Source: Incurvaria masculella (Eukaryota; Arthropoda; Insecta; Lepidoptera; Incurvariidae). From it: a stretch of DNA of 64,000 bases. Positions 31,629 through 44,117 of this stretch are shown piece by piece. Where the stretch lies: NCBI GenBank assembly GCA_946894095.1, contig OX335652.1, forward strand, positions 13,539,001 to 13,603,000, given 5' to 3'. The translations under genes were made by a program, and so were the position numbers. Numbering within the stretch: position 1 is the stretch's first letter; each line of letters opens with the position of its first letter. The notes below the pieces were generated by a model that saw only the letters and a list, made by a program, of their open reading frames with translations, was not told where the DNA came from and did no database searches.

Positions 31629-33577
31629 AAAAGAGAGAAGCGGCGATGTTGATATCATTCTTCTTCAAGCTAGCACAGTAATATTATGTCATCTGTTTCC
31701 CTGACTCTATACATATGTAGACGTAAAGAGTTTGTTAACTGACTCCCGGAGGCACAACGATCACAGAATAAGTAATAGTTCGTGCCCCCCGACGAGAAAC
31801 TAAAATAGCGTCATTTAAATTGATGTAAGCCCTCTAAAGTAACCGAAAACTATGCTAATGCCTACCCTCAAGACGTTCGTACTCACGCTAACCGGAAGTT
31901 ACGCTAAGCCGCTTCTTATGTCTTATCTGTCGACTCGTGTAATCTTAAGGGAAGTAGGGGAGAGCATAAGCTTTGAAAGTTACTCATCCATTTTAATTCG
32001 ATGCATTCATATCGCAGGTTCCTTTTATGAAACATGCAAAAGATATTTTTTCAAAAATAATCTATAAAATTTCGACGACATTAAACAGCATAACATGCCT
32101 ATTACTAATAAACAATAGTTGAACATGGTAGAGTGTTCTGTGTTTCTGACCTGAAGCCTTATTTGAGGTAAATAGAGTAAGGGTCTTTTTCACCTACTGC
32201 TAATTCGCCACTTATTAAGGACTTTTCGAAGCTCCTTGCAATCAATACACGTACAAGATAATCAGCACTTTAGTAATAAAGGACAACGGTCGAATGTAAA
32301 TAAATACATAAATAAATATGTTTATGATAATAAATAGGGTCAAAATCAATCTTCAAGTGTCGAGATGGTGCAAGAAATGTTTGTCACAATATTAGAAGGA
32401 GAAGTTTGCAGGAGTTTTAATGTAGTCTGTCATTATGCTATCCTATAATGTTCAAACACCACTGATTATACCGCCTACCCTCATTATCAATATTGCAGCG
32501 AGATATTGCTTTATAATAGTTTTTGGTGCTTAAAACTTTACAGTTAATTTACAAAGATGTTTAATAATGATATAAATAATTGTTACATGAATGCCGCTAC
32601 GATTAAATTGTTAAAAAAAAGTAGAATTATTACATCTGGAATATTCACTTCTAGATTATAAAAACATTCTCATGGGTCCAATTTCTGATTCCCGAGCAAC
32701 CATACATGGTCTCATGGTAACCAACTATTGTGAACCTCGTTTTTCTTAATGGTGTTTTTAGGCACATAATGAGTGGCGAGACCAATATAACATCCCAGAT
32801 AAACCTGTTGGAACACATCTTGTACAAAATTATGTTTCAGCTCGCCTTTGTGCGTAGTGACTCATATGGTATTAAGAAAGGGTTCCTTTTGCTTAAATCA
32901 GGTATGATTGTTTAGGTGGTTATCGGATGTTTTTTTGCGTTGATGTAATTGTTTTGAGATGAGTCACATCTATGTCGCATCATATTGAATGTAAATTGGT
33001 CACGTAAACCTATGGCAAGTATTTCTCGATAAGAAAGCGGAAAATACACTTAATTTGTATCGTGGTGATTCGAAGGGCTCACTTTTTATGTGATTTGAAT
33101 TTAATCGCAATTTAAATGATGCCTTTATCTAAAAATTGGAAAAAAATATGTACAACCTAATTTGAATTCTAATAAATTTAATCTATTTAATCGACTGAAA
33201 GAGCTAGATGCACGAGCGGGCGAAGCGTCTCCGTTGCAGCTTGGGCAAAAATGCCCTTCTCTACAGGTCGCAATTCAATTCTCAACGATTCTCAAGAATT
33301 TTTTTGAAAGCAGGTTCGATAATTTATATGGACTTTTTGTCGAATGAGTTTTTGAAAAAAAAAAATCAAAACGACGGAGTCATTTCGAAAAATGTTCAAA
33401 AATGTCAAAATCATTTGTTTTTTGGTAGATTTTTTTTTATTAAGGTCCGCAGTGAATAATTCAGTTTTCAGCTATGCCAAGACGCACTCGAGAGTTCTAC
33501 GGCTCAGAGAGCCACTAGTAAAGTGACACAGTAACAGAGCGGATACTTTATTTATGTCTTACTGCACTATCCATACA
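31629..33577. other. AT-rich DNA with one small MITE relic
   Basis: Apart from 32186-32300 nothing is recognised. 33804-34311 (less AT-rich at 33880-34090) is likewise unassigned. Confidence 0.4.
32186..32300. mobile_element. Small TTTTCACCA MITE, partial
   Basis: GGTCTTTTTCACCTACTGC, AATTCGCCACTTATTAAGG and CAGCACTTTAGTAATAAAGG match 37313-37466. Confidence 0.6.
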
Positions 33578-33803
33578 TAAAAACCGGCCAAGTGCGGGTC
33601 GGACTTGCACACGAAGGGTTCCGTACCATCGTACAAGATTAAAAAAAAGTTCAGCTGCCTACCTATTAGGGTTCATGAGTTACAGCCCTATGACAGACGG
33701 ACGGACGGACAGACAGACGAACGAACGGATGGACGCACGGACGGACAGCGCAGGCTTAGTAATAGGTTTCCGTTGGCACCCTTTGGGTACGGAACCCTAA
33801 AAA
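33578..33803 (+). mobile_element. GTCC-core element
   Basis: ACCGGCCAAGTGCGGGTCGG, GGTTCATGAGTTACAGCCC, an imperfect (GGAC)n run, ending GGTACGGAACCCTAAAAA. The middle is shortened relative to 47779-48092. Confidence 0.8.
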
Positions 33804-34311
33804 CACGCCAACTACAGTTGTTCGAAATTCGATATTATAACAATTAAAATGTGCATTCATCGTCCAGACATTCTCACGATTTAAAGAGTGAAGTGTGAGA
33901 GTGCATGCGGCCGCGCTGCACCGCCCGCCGATAGCGACATGTGCACACAATAAACGATGCACTTGCACCAGCGATGCCATAATGAGCTCAATAAAAAATG
34001 TGCATCGAGAGGCCCCCATTGAATGGCGCAGTGACAGCGACACGCGCACTCTTGTCTGTCTGTCGGTCAGCGCTCGAACAATACGACCATGTTAATGTGG
34101 TCGGTGAACAGTTGTGGCAGATTTTCGGACTATAATTTCACGCGAGGGCACTTTTAGTCTATTCTTTATCATTATAATTTTAAAATGTTAAGACAGTCAC
34201 ATGCCGAGTTCTTATTATACATGTTTTTTGGTTGGTTTATATTTTTGTTTAACTGTTGAAGTTTGAGTTTGAGACGCGTATTTTAAAGGATAAAACCGGT
34301 TTTATGCATAT

Positions 34312-34603
34312 TTTTAGGGTTCCGTACCCAAAGGGTGCCAACGGAACCCTATTACTAAGCCTCCGCTGTGCGTCCGTCCGTCCGTCCGTCCGTCCGTCAC
34401 AGGGCTGTATCTCAGTAACCGTAATAGATAGACAGCTGAAATTTTCACAGAGTGTTATTTTGCCGCTATAACAACAAATAGGTAAGATTAAAAAATAATA
34501 ATCATTAAACCCCATACAAAAAACGTGATTTTTTTGTATTAAATCTTTTACGATGGTACGGAACCTTTCGTGTTCGAGTCTGAGTCGCACTTGGCTAGTT
34601 TTT
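34312..34603 (-). mobile_element. GTCC-core element, first of a tandem pair
   Basis: TTTAGGGTTCCGTACCCAAA, (GTCC)n, CACAGGGCTGTATCTCAG, ending in CGCACTTGGCTAGTTTTTTT, which runs straight into the next copy. Confidence 0.8.
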
Positions 34604-34878
34604 TTGGGTTCCGTAGTCAAAGGTTGCCAACGGAGCCCATTAATAAGCCTCCGCTGTCCGTCCATCCGTCCGTCTGTCACAGGGCTGTATCTCATGAACT
34701 GTAATAGGTAGGCGGTTGAAATGTTCACAAAGTACGCATATATTTTGACGCTATAGCAAAAAATGTGTAAAATAAAAAAATAATTAAAAAGTTATATAAA
34801 AAACCTGATTTTTGGGGTTAAATCTTGTATTATGGTACGGAACCCTTCGTGTGCAAGTCGCACTTGGCCGGTTTTTAT
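34602..34878 (-). mobile_element. GTCC-core element, second of a tandem pair
   Basis: TTGGGTTCCGTAGTCAAAGG through (GTCC)n to CGCACTTGGCCGGTTTTTA. Same orientation as the first, sharing only the T-run at the joint. Confidence 0.8.
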
Positions 34879-34898
34879 TAATCATTTCCTTGACTTCA

Positions 34899-35375
34899 AT
34901 GGCCAGCCTCAACGGTCGAAAACGGTCACCCACCTAGAACCCAACTGCGCTCGGAGTTGTTTCATCAATTTTCACATGCGTGCATAAAAGAAAACTACAG
35001 ACCAATATTTTCTCAAAACTGTCTTCCCTAAGCCCCGGTTACACGAAGAAACGGCTGAGTTAATCAATGTTCAAACACGTCACTTTTAGTGAACCGCATA
35101 GATTTCCTTCCATACTGTACACACAAAGTGACGTGTTTAATTATTATTTGACGTTGATTTTGATTTTTTGTTCTTTCGTGCACTCGGCCATAAGTCCTTT
35201 AGAATTATCATTGCGATAGCGAGCGTTTAAGACAATTTAATTAACCGCCAGTGTAAATAAAACTTGCCCTATTGAGTGCTCGTATTGTAACGGTCACCCA
35301 CCTAGAACCCAACTGCGCTCGGAGTTGTTTCATCAATTTTCGCGTCACTGGCCTACTGAGGTTGACATGCGTAGT
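34899..35375 (-). mobile_element. 5S-headed SINE head split by a 315-bp insertion
   Basis: 34899-34973 and 35289-35375 are parts of one minus-strand 5S head (GGCCAGCCTCAACGGTCG ... GTCACTGGCCTACTGAGG). The 53 bases 34921-34973 recur exactly at 35289-35341, flanking the insertion. Confidence 0.75.
34974..35288 (+). repeat. 315-bp duplicated segment, inserted copy
   Basis: Matches 36346-36660 over its whole length with two visible substitutions. It lies within a SINE head between 53-bp exact direct repeats. No terminal inverted repeat and no A-tail. Confidence 0.92.
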
Positions 35376-36345
35376 ATTTAAAAAAACTCAACATTCCAAT
35401 TGGCACTACTATACACCATAATAGTTCGCATTTTTTTTATAATATTAAACAAATACTATGACGCTGCTTTATTCCGATGCTCTATAAAAATAATGATATT
35501 GAACTACCATTAAATATCTATAAAAAAACCCTTTTGATTCAACTCAATTCTGTGATTGTGAAAACAAAGACATAAGGTCCAAAAACCCTGTTTTAACTTA
35601 ATACTAACATAACAAGTTGTGTGATGTTTGCATTGGCAGGCTTTTGGGCATTAATTTATTTAATTTATGGACGAGAGTAAAAAGATCATCAGATAATAAA
35701 TACCTGAAAAAAATTGCAATGATCACGCCAACGCACCCCAGGCAAGAGGAAAAGGGTTTTTAGTGTAATAATTAGGTATCTTGAGTTAATTACAGTTAAT
35801 TATCTCATTAAAAGGTGAGAGTCAATTGAAACAATAAAACTAATAAAAATTAATACATACCGCTCACTCAATCAGGTAGTAATTTCACGGCAGTTTATAC
35901 TTAAATGTATAAACGTTTCTAGGTTCATATGAACAAGGCTTGTCAAAGCCATGGCGGTGAAGTGCCTGTCGACTGATATGGAACTTAGCCACAGCTGAAG
36001 CTAATTTAGTTCATTTGCTACAAACTGGTGGCTTCATGGTTTTATTTGAAATAACCTGACATCACTTGCAGACCTCTATTCCTGCGGGATCCTTAAAATT
36101 GTATAATTAGGGCGACTGATCAAATAACCATAATTAGATCGGTATTTCTAAATTACTAATCGTCTTATTGAAGATAAACGTTGCGAGACACAGTCACAAA
36201 AACAGTGCCGAATTTCTATAATTGTAAAGTTGTTTAATTGTGTATATAAACTTCGCACAACTATAACATGTATCATAAATCTTAAAAAAACCGAGAAAAG
36301 ACAATCGAAAGACAATATCGCTTTTTTTTATTTGTGAGAAGCGAT

Positions 36346-36660
36346 ACATGCGTGCATAAAAGAGAACTACAGACCAATATTTTCTCAAAACTGTCTTCCC
36401 TAAGCCCCGGTTACACGAAGAAACGGCTGAGTTAATCAATGTTCAAACACGTCACTTTTAGTGAACCGCATAGATTTCCTTCCATACTGTACACACAAAG
36501 TGACGTGTTTAATTATTCTTTGACGTTGATTTTGATTTTTTGTTCTTTCGTGCACTCGGCCATAAGTCCTTTAGAATTATCATTGCGATAGCGAGCGTTT
36601 AAGACAATTTAATTAACCGCCAGTGTAAATAAAACTTGCCCTATTGAGTGCTCGTATTGT
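36346..36660 (+). repeat. 315-bp duplicated segment, likely source copy
   Basis: Second copy of 34974-35288, 1372 bp downstream. It has no flanking direct repeat and runs on into apparently unique, less AT-rich sequence, so it is inferred to be the source. Confidence 0.85.
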
Positions 36661-37246
36661 ATTTGAATTTCGCAAGAAATTACCCGAAGCCCACCCCAAT
36701 CCAATTAAAGGTTCGGATAAGATCATCTCGGCGCACCCCCGACAACTAATCCGATGCCTTCAAGAAATAAACCTTCCCCTCGCTAAATGCACCGGGAGAT
36801 GCAATTCGTTTGATTTGCCACGCAGCTTCCGACCCCAACAATTAAAACCGGGCCGTTTTTGGGCTTAAAAGAAAATTAAACACCGCCTGCGAGTGACTCG
36901 ATCGCTGAAGTGGAGGGAAAGTCGATTGGAGCCCCAGTCTCGGCCGAGCCCTCTCGACAATCGATGGACTCAAATGGGCTCAAGCAATTAGTGGGCCGCA
37001 GCGGGTTCCCAGGATCTCCACTTGCGGGAATCGCTCCATTTTATCTTCCGAGGTTCGCTGGAAATTTATTGATGTGAGAAAAATTGATATGTTGTTTGAC
37101 AGAAGAAATCGGTGTTTTAAATATTCACATGGACACTTTTCACACATTTCTGGAATTTATGACGGTAAAAACGAATTCTGGCACTTTTCTAGACAATAAT
37201 GCTTATGACAAAATATAACATCGTGAGAACACTACTTTTATTTGGT
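36661..37246. other. Unique balanced-composition island
   Basis: Continuous with the 315-bp source copy. 36661-37070 is notably less AT-rich, with several ATTA and CCAAT-like motifs, and has no coding frame of note. Candidate conserved regulatory DNA. 35376-36345 before it is blank. Confidence 0.35.
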
Positions 37247-37312
37247 GGCTAATACGAAATGAGGCGAAGGCTAATACGACACCTACCTACTGCCATGATA
37301 TTAGTCCAACTT

Positions 37313-37466
37313 AGGGCCATTTTCACCACCTGCTGATTAGCTTAATCGCCACATATTAAGGGCCTTTCTTAGCAGCTTGCAATCAATACCAGTACAAGAC
37401 TCAACACTCATCAGCACTTTAGTAATAAAGGCTCTTTAAGTGTTGATTAAAATAAATCAGCAATTG
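37313..37466. mobile_element. Small MITE with TTTTCACCA ends
   Basis: About 154 bp. AGGGCCATTTTCACCACCTG and, reversed at the right, AGCCTTGTTTTCACCAATTG form imperfect inverted ends, with CTTAATCGCCACATATTAAG inside. Relics lie at 22513-22610 and 32186-32300. Confidence 0.65.
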
Positions 37467-37520
37467 GTGAAAACAAGGCTATTTGTCAAGACATACGGAA
37501 CACGACATTACCTTCCTTAA

Positions 37521-38064
37521 GGTGGCCCAACCCGGCGAGACCAACTCATTCGCGGGCACGGTACAAAACCGTGTTGTTGCGCTCTAGGATCTTCTCTGTT
37601 TCAAAGAAAAATACAGGCTTCGTGATGAGGAAGATGGAACATGTCCACAAAAAATATAATGTGCATAGTTTATGATTTGGTAAGATTTACGAAAATTTTA
37701 ATTACAAACCGACTTATAGCTAAAAGTAAACCACGACCGCTGTAGTAAAAAATCGAACAAAAACCAAACGGATTATAAATCTTGATTAAAGTAGCTATGT
37801 CTGATGACTAATTTTTTTAAGATGTTCTTACTTTATCATTGCGTAATGCACCTCCAAAGTTATTATATAAAACGCGCGAAAACATTCGAACTTTCGGACC
37901 TTATAACTTAGAAACAAAACACAATTTTACAATGCCAACGGTCATCAGACATCTAGTCAAGATCAAATAAAGCTATTTTAGGCAAAATTTCGGATCTCTG
38001 ACAAGAAATATGGGCGTGATCTTCTTTCCCCGTTTGTATGGGGAGTTGAGCGGGATGGCCCACC
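37521..38064 (+). mobile_element. TTAA-flanked MITE, copy C
   Basis: 544 bp between TTAA at 37517 and 38065, same termini and internal text as copy A. Confidence 0.87.
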
Positions 38065-38197
38065 TTAAAATGCCCTTGTACCTAGAGCAAGAATTGTCCC
38101 TCGTGATGTGTTTATTTAAAAAAAAAAATGGTAACTTTCGGTTTCAATTTATACGAGAATGTCATTTCACTTGAATATTCTGGTCTTATTACACTTC

Positions 38198-38246
38198 GTG
38201 TTCATCTAAACGTGTCTGGAAGAACGTCCAGACATGTTTAGAACAC
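38198..38246 (+). repeat. Hairpin with direct repeat
   Basis: GTGTTCATCTAAACGTGTCTG pairs with CAGACATGTTTAGAACAC, with a three-base bulge and one mismatch. CGTGTTCATCTGAACGTGT follows as a direct repeat at 38253. Possibly a decayed transposon end. Confidence 0.5.
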
Positions 38247-38904
38247 GTTTGTCGTGTTCATCTGAACGTGTGGCGAGCCATACTTTGAAAACATACAGTT
38301 CATGTCCAGAAGTGAAGGAGGAAGCTCGGTTTCGAATTACAGCAAACAGACATCTGCCGATACTCACATGCGGCTCGCGAATTAATTCGCAGTCAGGTGT
38401 GCCTCGCCGCGGCTCAGGTTTCCAACATCACTGCATTGAGCAGAACAAAGCGTGCGCAATCGAACCTTCCGGTCGGAACGGGCAGGTCCGCCCTGCGCCC
38501 GCGCAGGTATTCAAACGAACGCATTAATTGCCCTGCTACCGCAAGGTCATTCAATATCTCTTAATGGGAACCGAATTATAAAAAAACCCGAAAATCTCCC
38601 AACGATTCCAACATCCGCTCTCGATTCTTCGACGAATATGTAACACGATATGAGAGTTATTCTCCGATCGACCGTAGGGTGGGTGTGGTGTAACTCTGCA
38701 CCTATGTTTAGAGAGGGAGGAAGCATCCAACTTGTTGCTATTATGCACAATAGTAATGAAACCGCCATGTGCACTGTGCTATGTTTTTGGGGATGTTCTT
38801 TTTATGCCTCCTGTTCAATACACGAGGGTATATGTGCGTAGTAAAATACATCAAGACAAACGCAATAGAGAGAGCATTGTGAATGTAAAGAAGATCAGTC
38901 TATT

Positions 38905-39147
38905 TTGAATTGTCCAATTGAGGAGTGCATATTGGGATGTGTTGGATTTGTGAGAAAGAGTGAGAAAATAATTAAGGCAAACATTTACGGATACAAATTG
39001 AGTGAAACTGAACTTACTGTGATCAGAAATGCGAAATTCTTCATTAACCAGGTACGAGTATCCGTAATCGAGGAGCTGAAGAGATTTAGAAAAGAAAGTA
39101 TTTATGAAGTGATAGTATCTATTGGAACTCTTATATCTGCCAAATAA
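38905..39147 (+). CDS. Hypothetical 80-residue open frame
   Basis: The frame has balanced amino acid use and an amphipathic C-terminal half (VIEELKRFRKE). It sits in DNA without recognised repeats. No signal peptide, domain or splice site is evident. Chance cannot be excluded, and it is listed only because the residues look more protein-like than neighbouring frames. Confidence 0.12.
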   Translation: MNCPIEECILGCVGFVRKSEKIIKANIYGYKLSETELTVIRNAKFFINQVRVSVIEELKRFRKESIYEVIVSIGTLISAK

Positions 39148-40998
39148 GTGGAGTAATGTGATGTGATGATTTAGAGTTGGGATACCTGGACTAATCATTG
39201 TATTGAACTCTGTTATAATAATCTGACTAGTGCATTGCGTGTCGTTTTATAAAAGTATGAGCCACATTTTCCACTGAATTATAAAAAAGTTCGGCCTTTA
39301 TAATACGTCGATAACCAGACCAGTCATTTGGAAATTTATAAGAAATGAACAGAAGTCTCCGTGAAAAGAAACATCTGTACGTGGCCGCGAATCGATAACG
39401 AGATACTAAACAGATAGCAAGGATGTTCTTTATGCCTCGACTTTTTTAATCTTTTGTGTCGGAACGGGCGCCAAATGCGCTTTTTATTTACGAGTGGGGT
39501 GCGGCACGCATGTGGGGGACGATACCATGAGACAGCTAGACGGGTGGAGGTATCGAGCTTGCGGGACAGTTGTTCTATTCTACTTTAGGAAGGCCCATGC
39601 TGCTTGGTTGTAGTTTCGCGTGTACACACACACCCTCACACGCAGCTCAAGCAAGCGGTAGTGATAAGGAACGTTCGGTGATTGGAGTTCGGAATTCAAA
39701 TTTAGGATATAACAGCATTCACTGACTTCATTTTGGTATCGTAATGTCTCAAATTTCCCATCACAGTCTCACACACATTACAAAAAATCCCTTTTCAGCA
39801 AAATACAATAAAATTGCATGTATGTTTATATTTGATTAACTTCCAGAATTACTTCCCAAAGTTGCGGCTGTAACTCCAGAAAAAAACGAACCTATACATT
39901 ATAAACCGCATATTTATAGCGTAAACCCTTCAAATAAACTAAGCTGGAACTAGGAAGAGAAAATAAATTAAACACCCATAAGCTTTTCAATCTTGGGAAT
40001 GAAAAAGTTCACGTTTTACATAAACCTTTCCTAATCTAATATTAGGCAAACAAACAAAATCCATCTCTATTTTCTTAGAAGATTTTCGGATAACCTGTAA
40101 TGTAAATTATCTAAAGGTCGCAGGTTCGAATTCTGCTTCCGAGGAATGTGAAAACTTTTTCTGGATTATATTCAAAATGACTACAATGCTTCAATGTAGA
40201 TATCGTTCTATAATCTCAAATTAAGATATTCTGGAACACAGCTCCAGCCTATATTTACTTCATGCGCAGTGTGTCACAGGGAGAGCAGATTTAGAAAACC
40301 CTAACAATAACATTAACTATTTATTAAAGTAGCGGCGAATGTTTATTGCGGTGCAACCTTTTGTTCAATGCACTTGTGTGCGGCTCTTATTTTTTTATCG
40401 TTAAGTAATACTATTGTATTCTTCCATAGATTGCACCGGAGGCTAATTTGATACGACTAGGCGATCGAAAACATTAGGCTGTAATGATGAGCAAGAAAGA
40501 GAGATTTTTTTTGTAAAAATCTGCCAAAATAATAGCAAAGCGCTTGGAAATTACCACCCCATATTAGGTTAGCCGTACCGAAACGGTAGGTAAGGTAATA
40601 TTTCTGCTATATTACAAAATCTGTATTTGTAAATTAACAAATGTGAAAACTTTTTTTAACTAGAAGATTAATGTAACGTAATGACGTTTGGAATTTTGTT
40701 AATATTATTTAGAATTTACACCAGTAAATTGTAGAGTTGTTCTTTCATATAATCCTCGTGACCTTTTCAGACCTGAATGTAGCAGAATAATTTTATAGCT
40801 TGTTTACATGCTGCCCACTGCCGCGGCAGTGATCACGGAAGAGGGTAGAGAATCGGGCAGCGTAAAATTTTGAATACGTTACTTGGCGCTGCCATACTCA
40901 TGCCCACTTTCTTGCCATACAACTTCCGTCCCACACGTAAAAATAATACAAGTGAGCCCACTGCATTTGTGATTCGTAGAGTTAGGATAAGTAGTAAG

Positions 40999-41561
40999 GA
41001 AGGGTTAATTCCGCCCGGGTTGGTACCATCGCATTGAATAAACGATGATTGAAGCGGAAATGAAAATTATCCAGGTTTTCCATGCAGTTCAATACAGCCG
41101 TTTTTTTTATGTGACTGGACATGGATGGCTAATAACACACCTTCTGTCACGGTATTAGCCTTCCTTATATTGCACGGCTACATTGAACTGGATGGAAAAC
41201 ACGGACAATTTTCATTGCCGCTTCGACCATCGTCCATTCAATGCGATGGTTCCAACTCGGGCGGGATTAACCCTACCACCTAGTAAGTAAGGAAGGGGAC
41301 CTACAGTTTAACGTGGAATCCGAACCACGGCCAGCCTCTCTCAACGGTCGAATGGTCACCCATCCAAGACCAGACCGGACCCAGCGTTGCTTAACTTCGG
41401 AGAGCGTTCGCCGAAGTGTCGCGCCACTGGGCTATTGAGGCTGGGCTATTGTGCAGTACAAGTCCTGGCATGGCAACTAGTTTACATGAGGTGTTTTAGG
41501 GTATAATGATAATGATCGGCTTGGTATTAGCCATATATGTTCAGTTACAAAAAAAAACATA
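40999..41561 (+). mobile_element. SINE body interrupted by a minus-strand SINE
   Basis: 40999-41100 carries the middle of the SINE body up to GTTCAATACAGCCG. 41447-41561 resumes with TGCAGTACAAGTCCTGGCATGG and ends in an A-run. The gap is exactly filled by the nested copy at 41101-41446. The 5' head is missing. Confidence 0.85.
41101..41446 (-). mobile_element. 5S-headed SINE nested in another SINE
   Basis: Poly-T at 41101-41108 begins a minus-strand copy that runs through the body to the complete 5S head at about 41340-41443. The part holding CATGGCACC and the downstream Pro-like spacer is deleted (GTATTAGCC joins CTTCCTTATATTG). It splits a plus-strand SINE (40999-41100 and 41447-41561). 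Confidence 0.9.
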
Positions 41562-41868
41562 AAACATTCAGTACCGATTAATCAAAGACCTCCATTATAT
41601 CATATATTATAGCAAATCTTTGATTTTATGAAAAATGTTTGTCATTTGAATCAACCATTTTCGCGCGTATTTTTCATCCGATGTCGACGAAAATCAAAAT
41701 AACTGCAATGCCATAAAAAAAACCTTCCAGCTGACTCTACCACAATGTACAAGTCCTGCATTCCCCGGTGTACAACATAAAGTAACTATTAGAGCAGCAT
41801 GTAAACACTGACGCTACCACGGCAGGAATTGGGCACGGCGAGGAACAATGACAATGGCAGCATGTAAA

Positions 41869-44117
41869 TGTAACGATATGAAAATTCGTTCATCCAACCC
41901 AGCGGTCTTTGTTAGTTACTAATGCGGCCGGCCGCCGCGCTCGGAATGCATCGGCAATCAATGAGTATGCTCCCGCGCACCGTACTCGCGGCAAAAACTC
42001 GCAAAACACGCCAGTTTTTAGTCGTTAAATCCTAAAGAGCGATACTACGCATTGTGTGTGCCGCCTCCGAGCGTCCCGACGCAAGAACTCTACCGAGGGA
42101 ATGTGCCATTTAGAGAATTTAAAAGTATAACCTTTCCTACAATGGATACATATTTTTCGATCGGAGCGCTGTGTCCCGTTTTTATATAAAATGTGGCGGT
42201 AATATAAACCGAACGCTACATTTTTACATTTGTAAAGAAGGAATTCTTACTTTGGTAATATTATCTGGCCTCCATTCGCTTGCTATGAGACAGGAAAAAG
42301 TTCAAAAACGTGCTTGCAGAGCCCATAAACAAGAGTGTATTCGTGACGGGTTAAGGAGCTGGGAGTAGTCAACTACTCGCGCCATACCAATGTTCCTTTC
42401 AACAAATGTAATAATATGTAGTGAAACGCCTCAGTAAATACAAATAGAACTCCAGACTAATAATGTCTTGTTAATATTTTTTTATTTTATTATTTATTCA
42501 AATAATAATAAAGTAGATTTTTTACATTACAAATTTAAAAGTAAAATGATCGCTATATATAAGTAAAAACAGCATATATGCATAAACAAATAATTCCATT
42601 TGCTTTTAGATTTCTACATTAAGTAAAAAAGTTCAGAAATGGACACCCTTTTAACAATTTATTTTGTATGGTAAATGAAACATACATTAACGAAAATAGG
42701 TTGATCGCTAGATAAGGAATCACATATTGTAATAATGCAACATATAATCATCAGACTTAAGTAGTTTACTTGGGCTGCCTCGTCAAACTTTGCGATTTTG
42801 GCTAGTACCATGGCCTTAAGGCGAACGTGGCTGACAGTAACTGTTTGGCTCGGAGTTAGCTGGGCCTAAATTGGATCCCACAAGTTCACGATCGGCTTAT
42901 TATCGAGGATAATTTATATGCGAAATGATATTTAATATCCATAAGATTAATATAAAGTATCGTCGGCGAATCGATGCCGCTGGCGTCCCCGGGGGGTGCG
43001 GCGGGGCGCGGCTGGGCGCTCCGGGGGGGGGGAGGCGAGGGGGAGGGGTGCTCGCAGGGGGCCGCAAATAAGGCTCGGGGAATTGCGAACATATTTTACA
43101 CTTTAATAATCAACCCGGTAATTAACTTAGCTTTATTCGTCCAATTTTTAAAGTCGACTCTACCGTGTCGAGACGGTCGCCGTCACAGCAGAGAAAATGA
43201 AGGAAAGGTGTTGTGCGGACGTTACCCTGACCATCGCGAGACGACGTATCATAAAACATTTGGCCGTATGGACATATTGGCCATTAGGCCATTGGGAAGC
43301 CGGCTGCGCGAGTCGTACGCCAACTGTCACCGCCGCGTGCAAATGTGCCATAGGGGTTTTATTAACTCGTCAGGCGAATTGCAACAGAACAGGCGAATAG
43401 CAGATGAACAGGCAAAATTACATTTATAAACGTCCAGCAACTATATTTCCATTTCGTTCCATGCCAACTACGAAATTTCAGTTTCCTTGGCCGAATAACA
43501 CGTCGTTTGACAGCATGGTACTAAACGTCACATTTAATCATTCTCTTGCCAGTTTATCTGCTATTCACCCGGTGAGTTAATTTACTATGGTAACCCCTCT
43601 CGCAAAGAAGGTGCTCTCCAAAAAAGTTTGCGAATGTTTAAATTGAGTTAGAAGTTTTAGAAAATTGAGGCGACTACGGGTCTCATGTAGGCGTTCTAGA
43701 TGGCACATCTCCTTCCATCTTTGATCTGTGGTCGCCACGTAATGAGAAACGATTATGCCAAATTTATTGTTTACTTGGCGGGAGATTCAATGATTCAGAA
43801 TGACAGTCTAGGCACCATTATTAGAATTATTTATATCGATGATTAAAAAAATTGTCACTATTAACATAATGGTTCGAATTACAGACACGAAGCCTCATCA
43901 CATAATTTGTAAAAGTCTATAACAGACACATGGCGCATAAATCATGGATTAAGCGCTGTCAATTGGTCAAACCTGGACTATAGTAATTATTTTGACACAA
44001 ATTAAAATTAATTAATCGCATTTTATGTCCAGGACATCAAATATTTCTAAATAGGTAGGCGCCAAAAGTGGTACTTTTAAAACCGAAACATTACAAGTTA
44101 GGTGTGTTTAGATGTAT
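41869..44117. other. Unique DNA with two GC-rich islands
   Basis: 41930-42100 and 42970-43080 are GC-rich, the latter with a G-run. Possible CpG-like regulatory islands; no exon can be defended. Confidence 0.35.

Larger units (their letters stand above)
38069..40802. other. Largely unique DNA
   Basis: Contains a hairpin at 38198 and the 80-residue frame at 38905. No transposon recognised. Confidence 0.4.
40803..41868. mobile_element. Possible transposon with 13-bp inverted ends
   Basis: TTTACATGCTGCC at 40803-40815 and its exact complement GGCAGCATGTAAA at 41856-41868 bracket 1066 bp that include the nested SINEs. A second AGCAGCATGTAAAC at about 41791 and similar GC-rich text beside both ends suggest long diverged termini. 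No target duplication was seen. Confidence 0.35.

Noticed and set aside
40115..40150. B-box-like GGTTCGAATTC
   Set aside because: No A box or repeat body nearby; too short to assign. The same holds for GGTTCGAGTCC near 47516.
42974..43429. 151-residue frame
   Set aside because: Starts in a Gly/Arg-rich GC island and has no recognisable domain, signal peptide or splice context.
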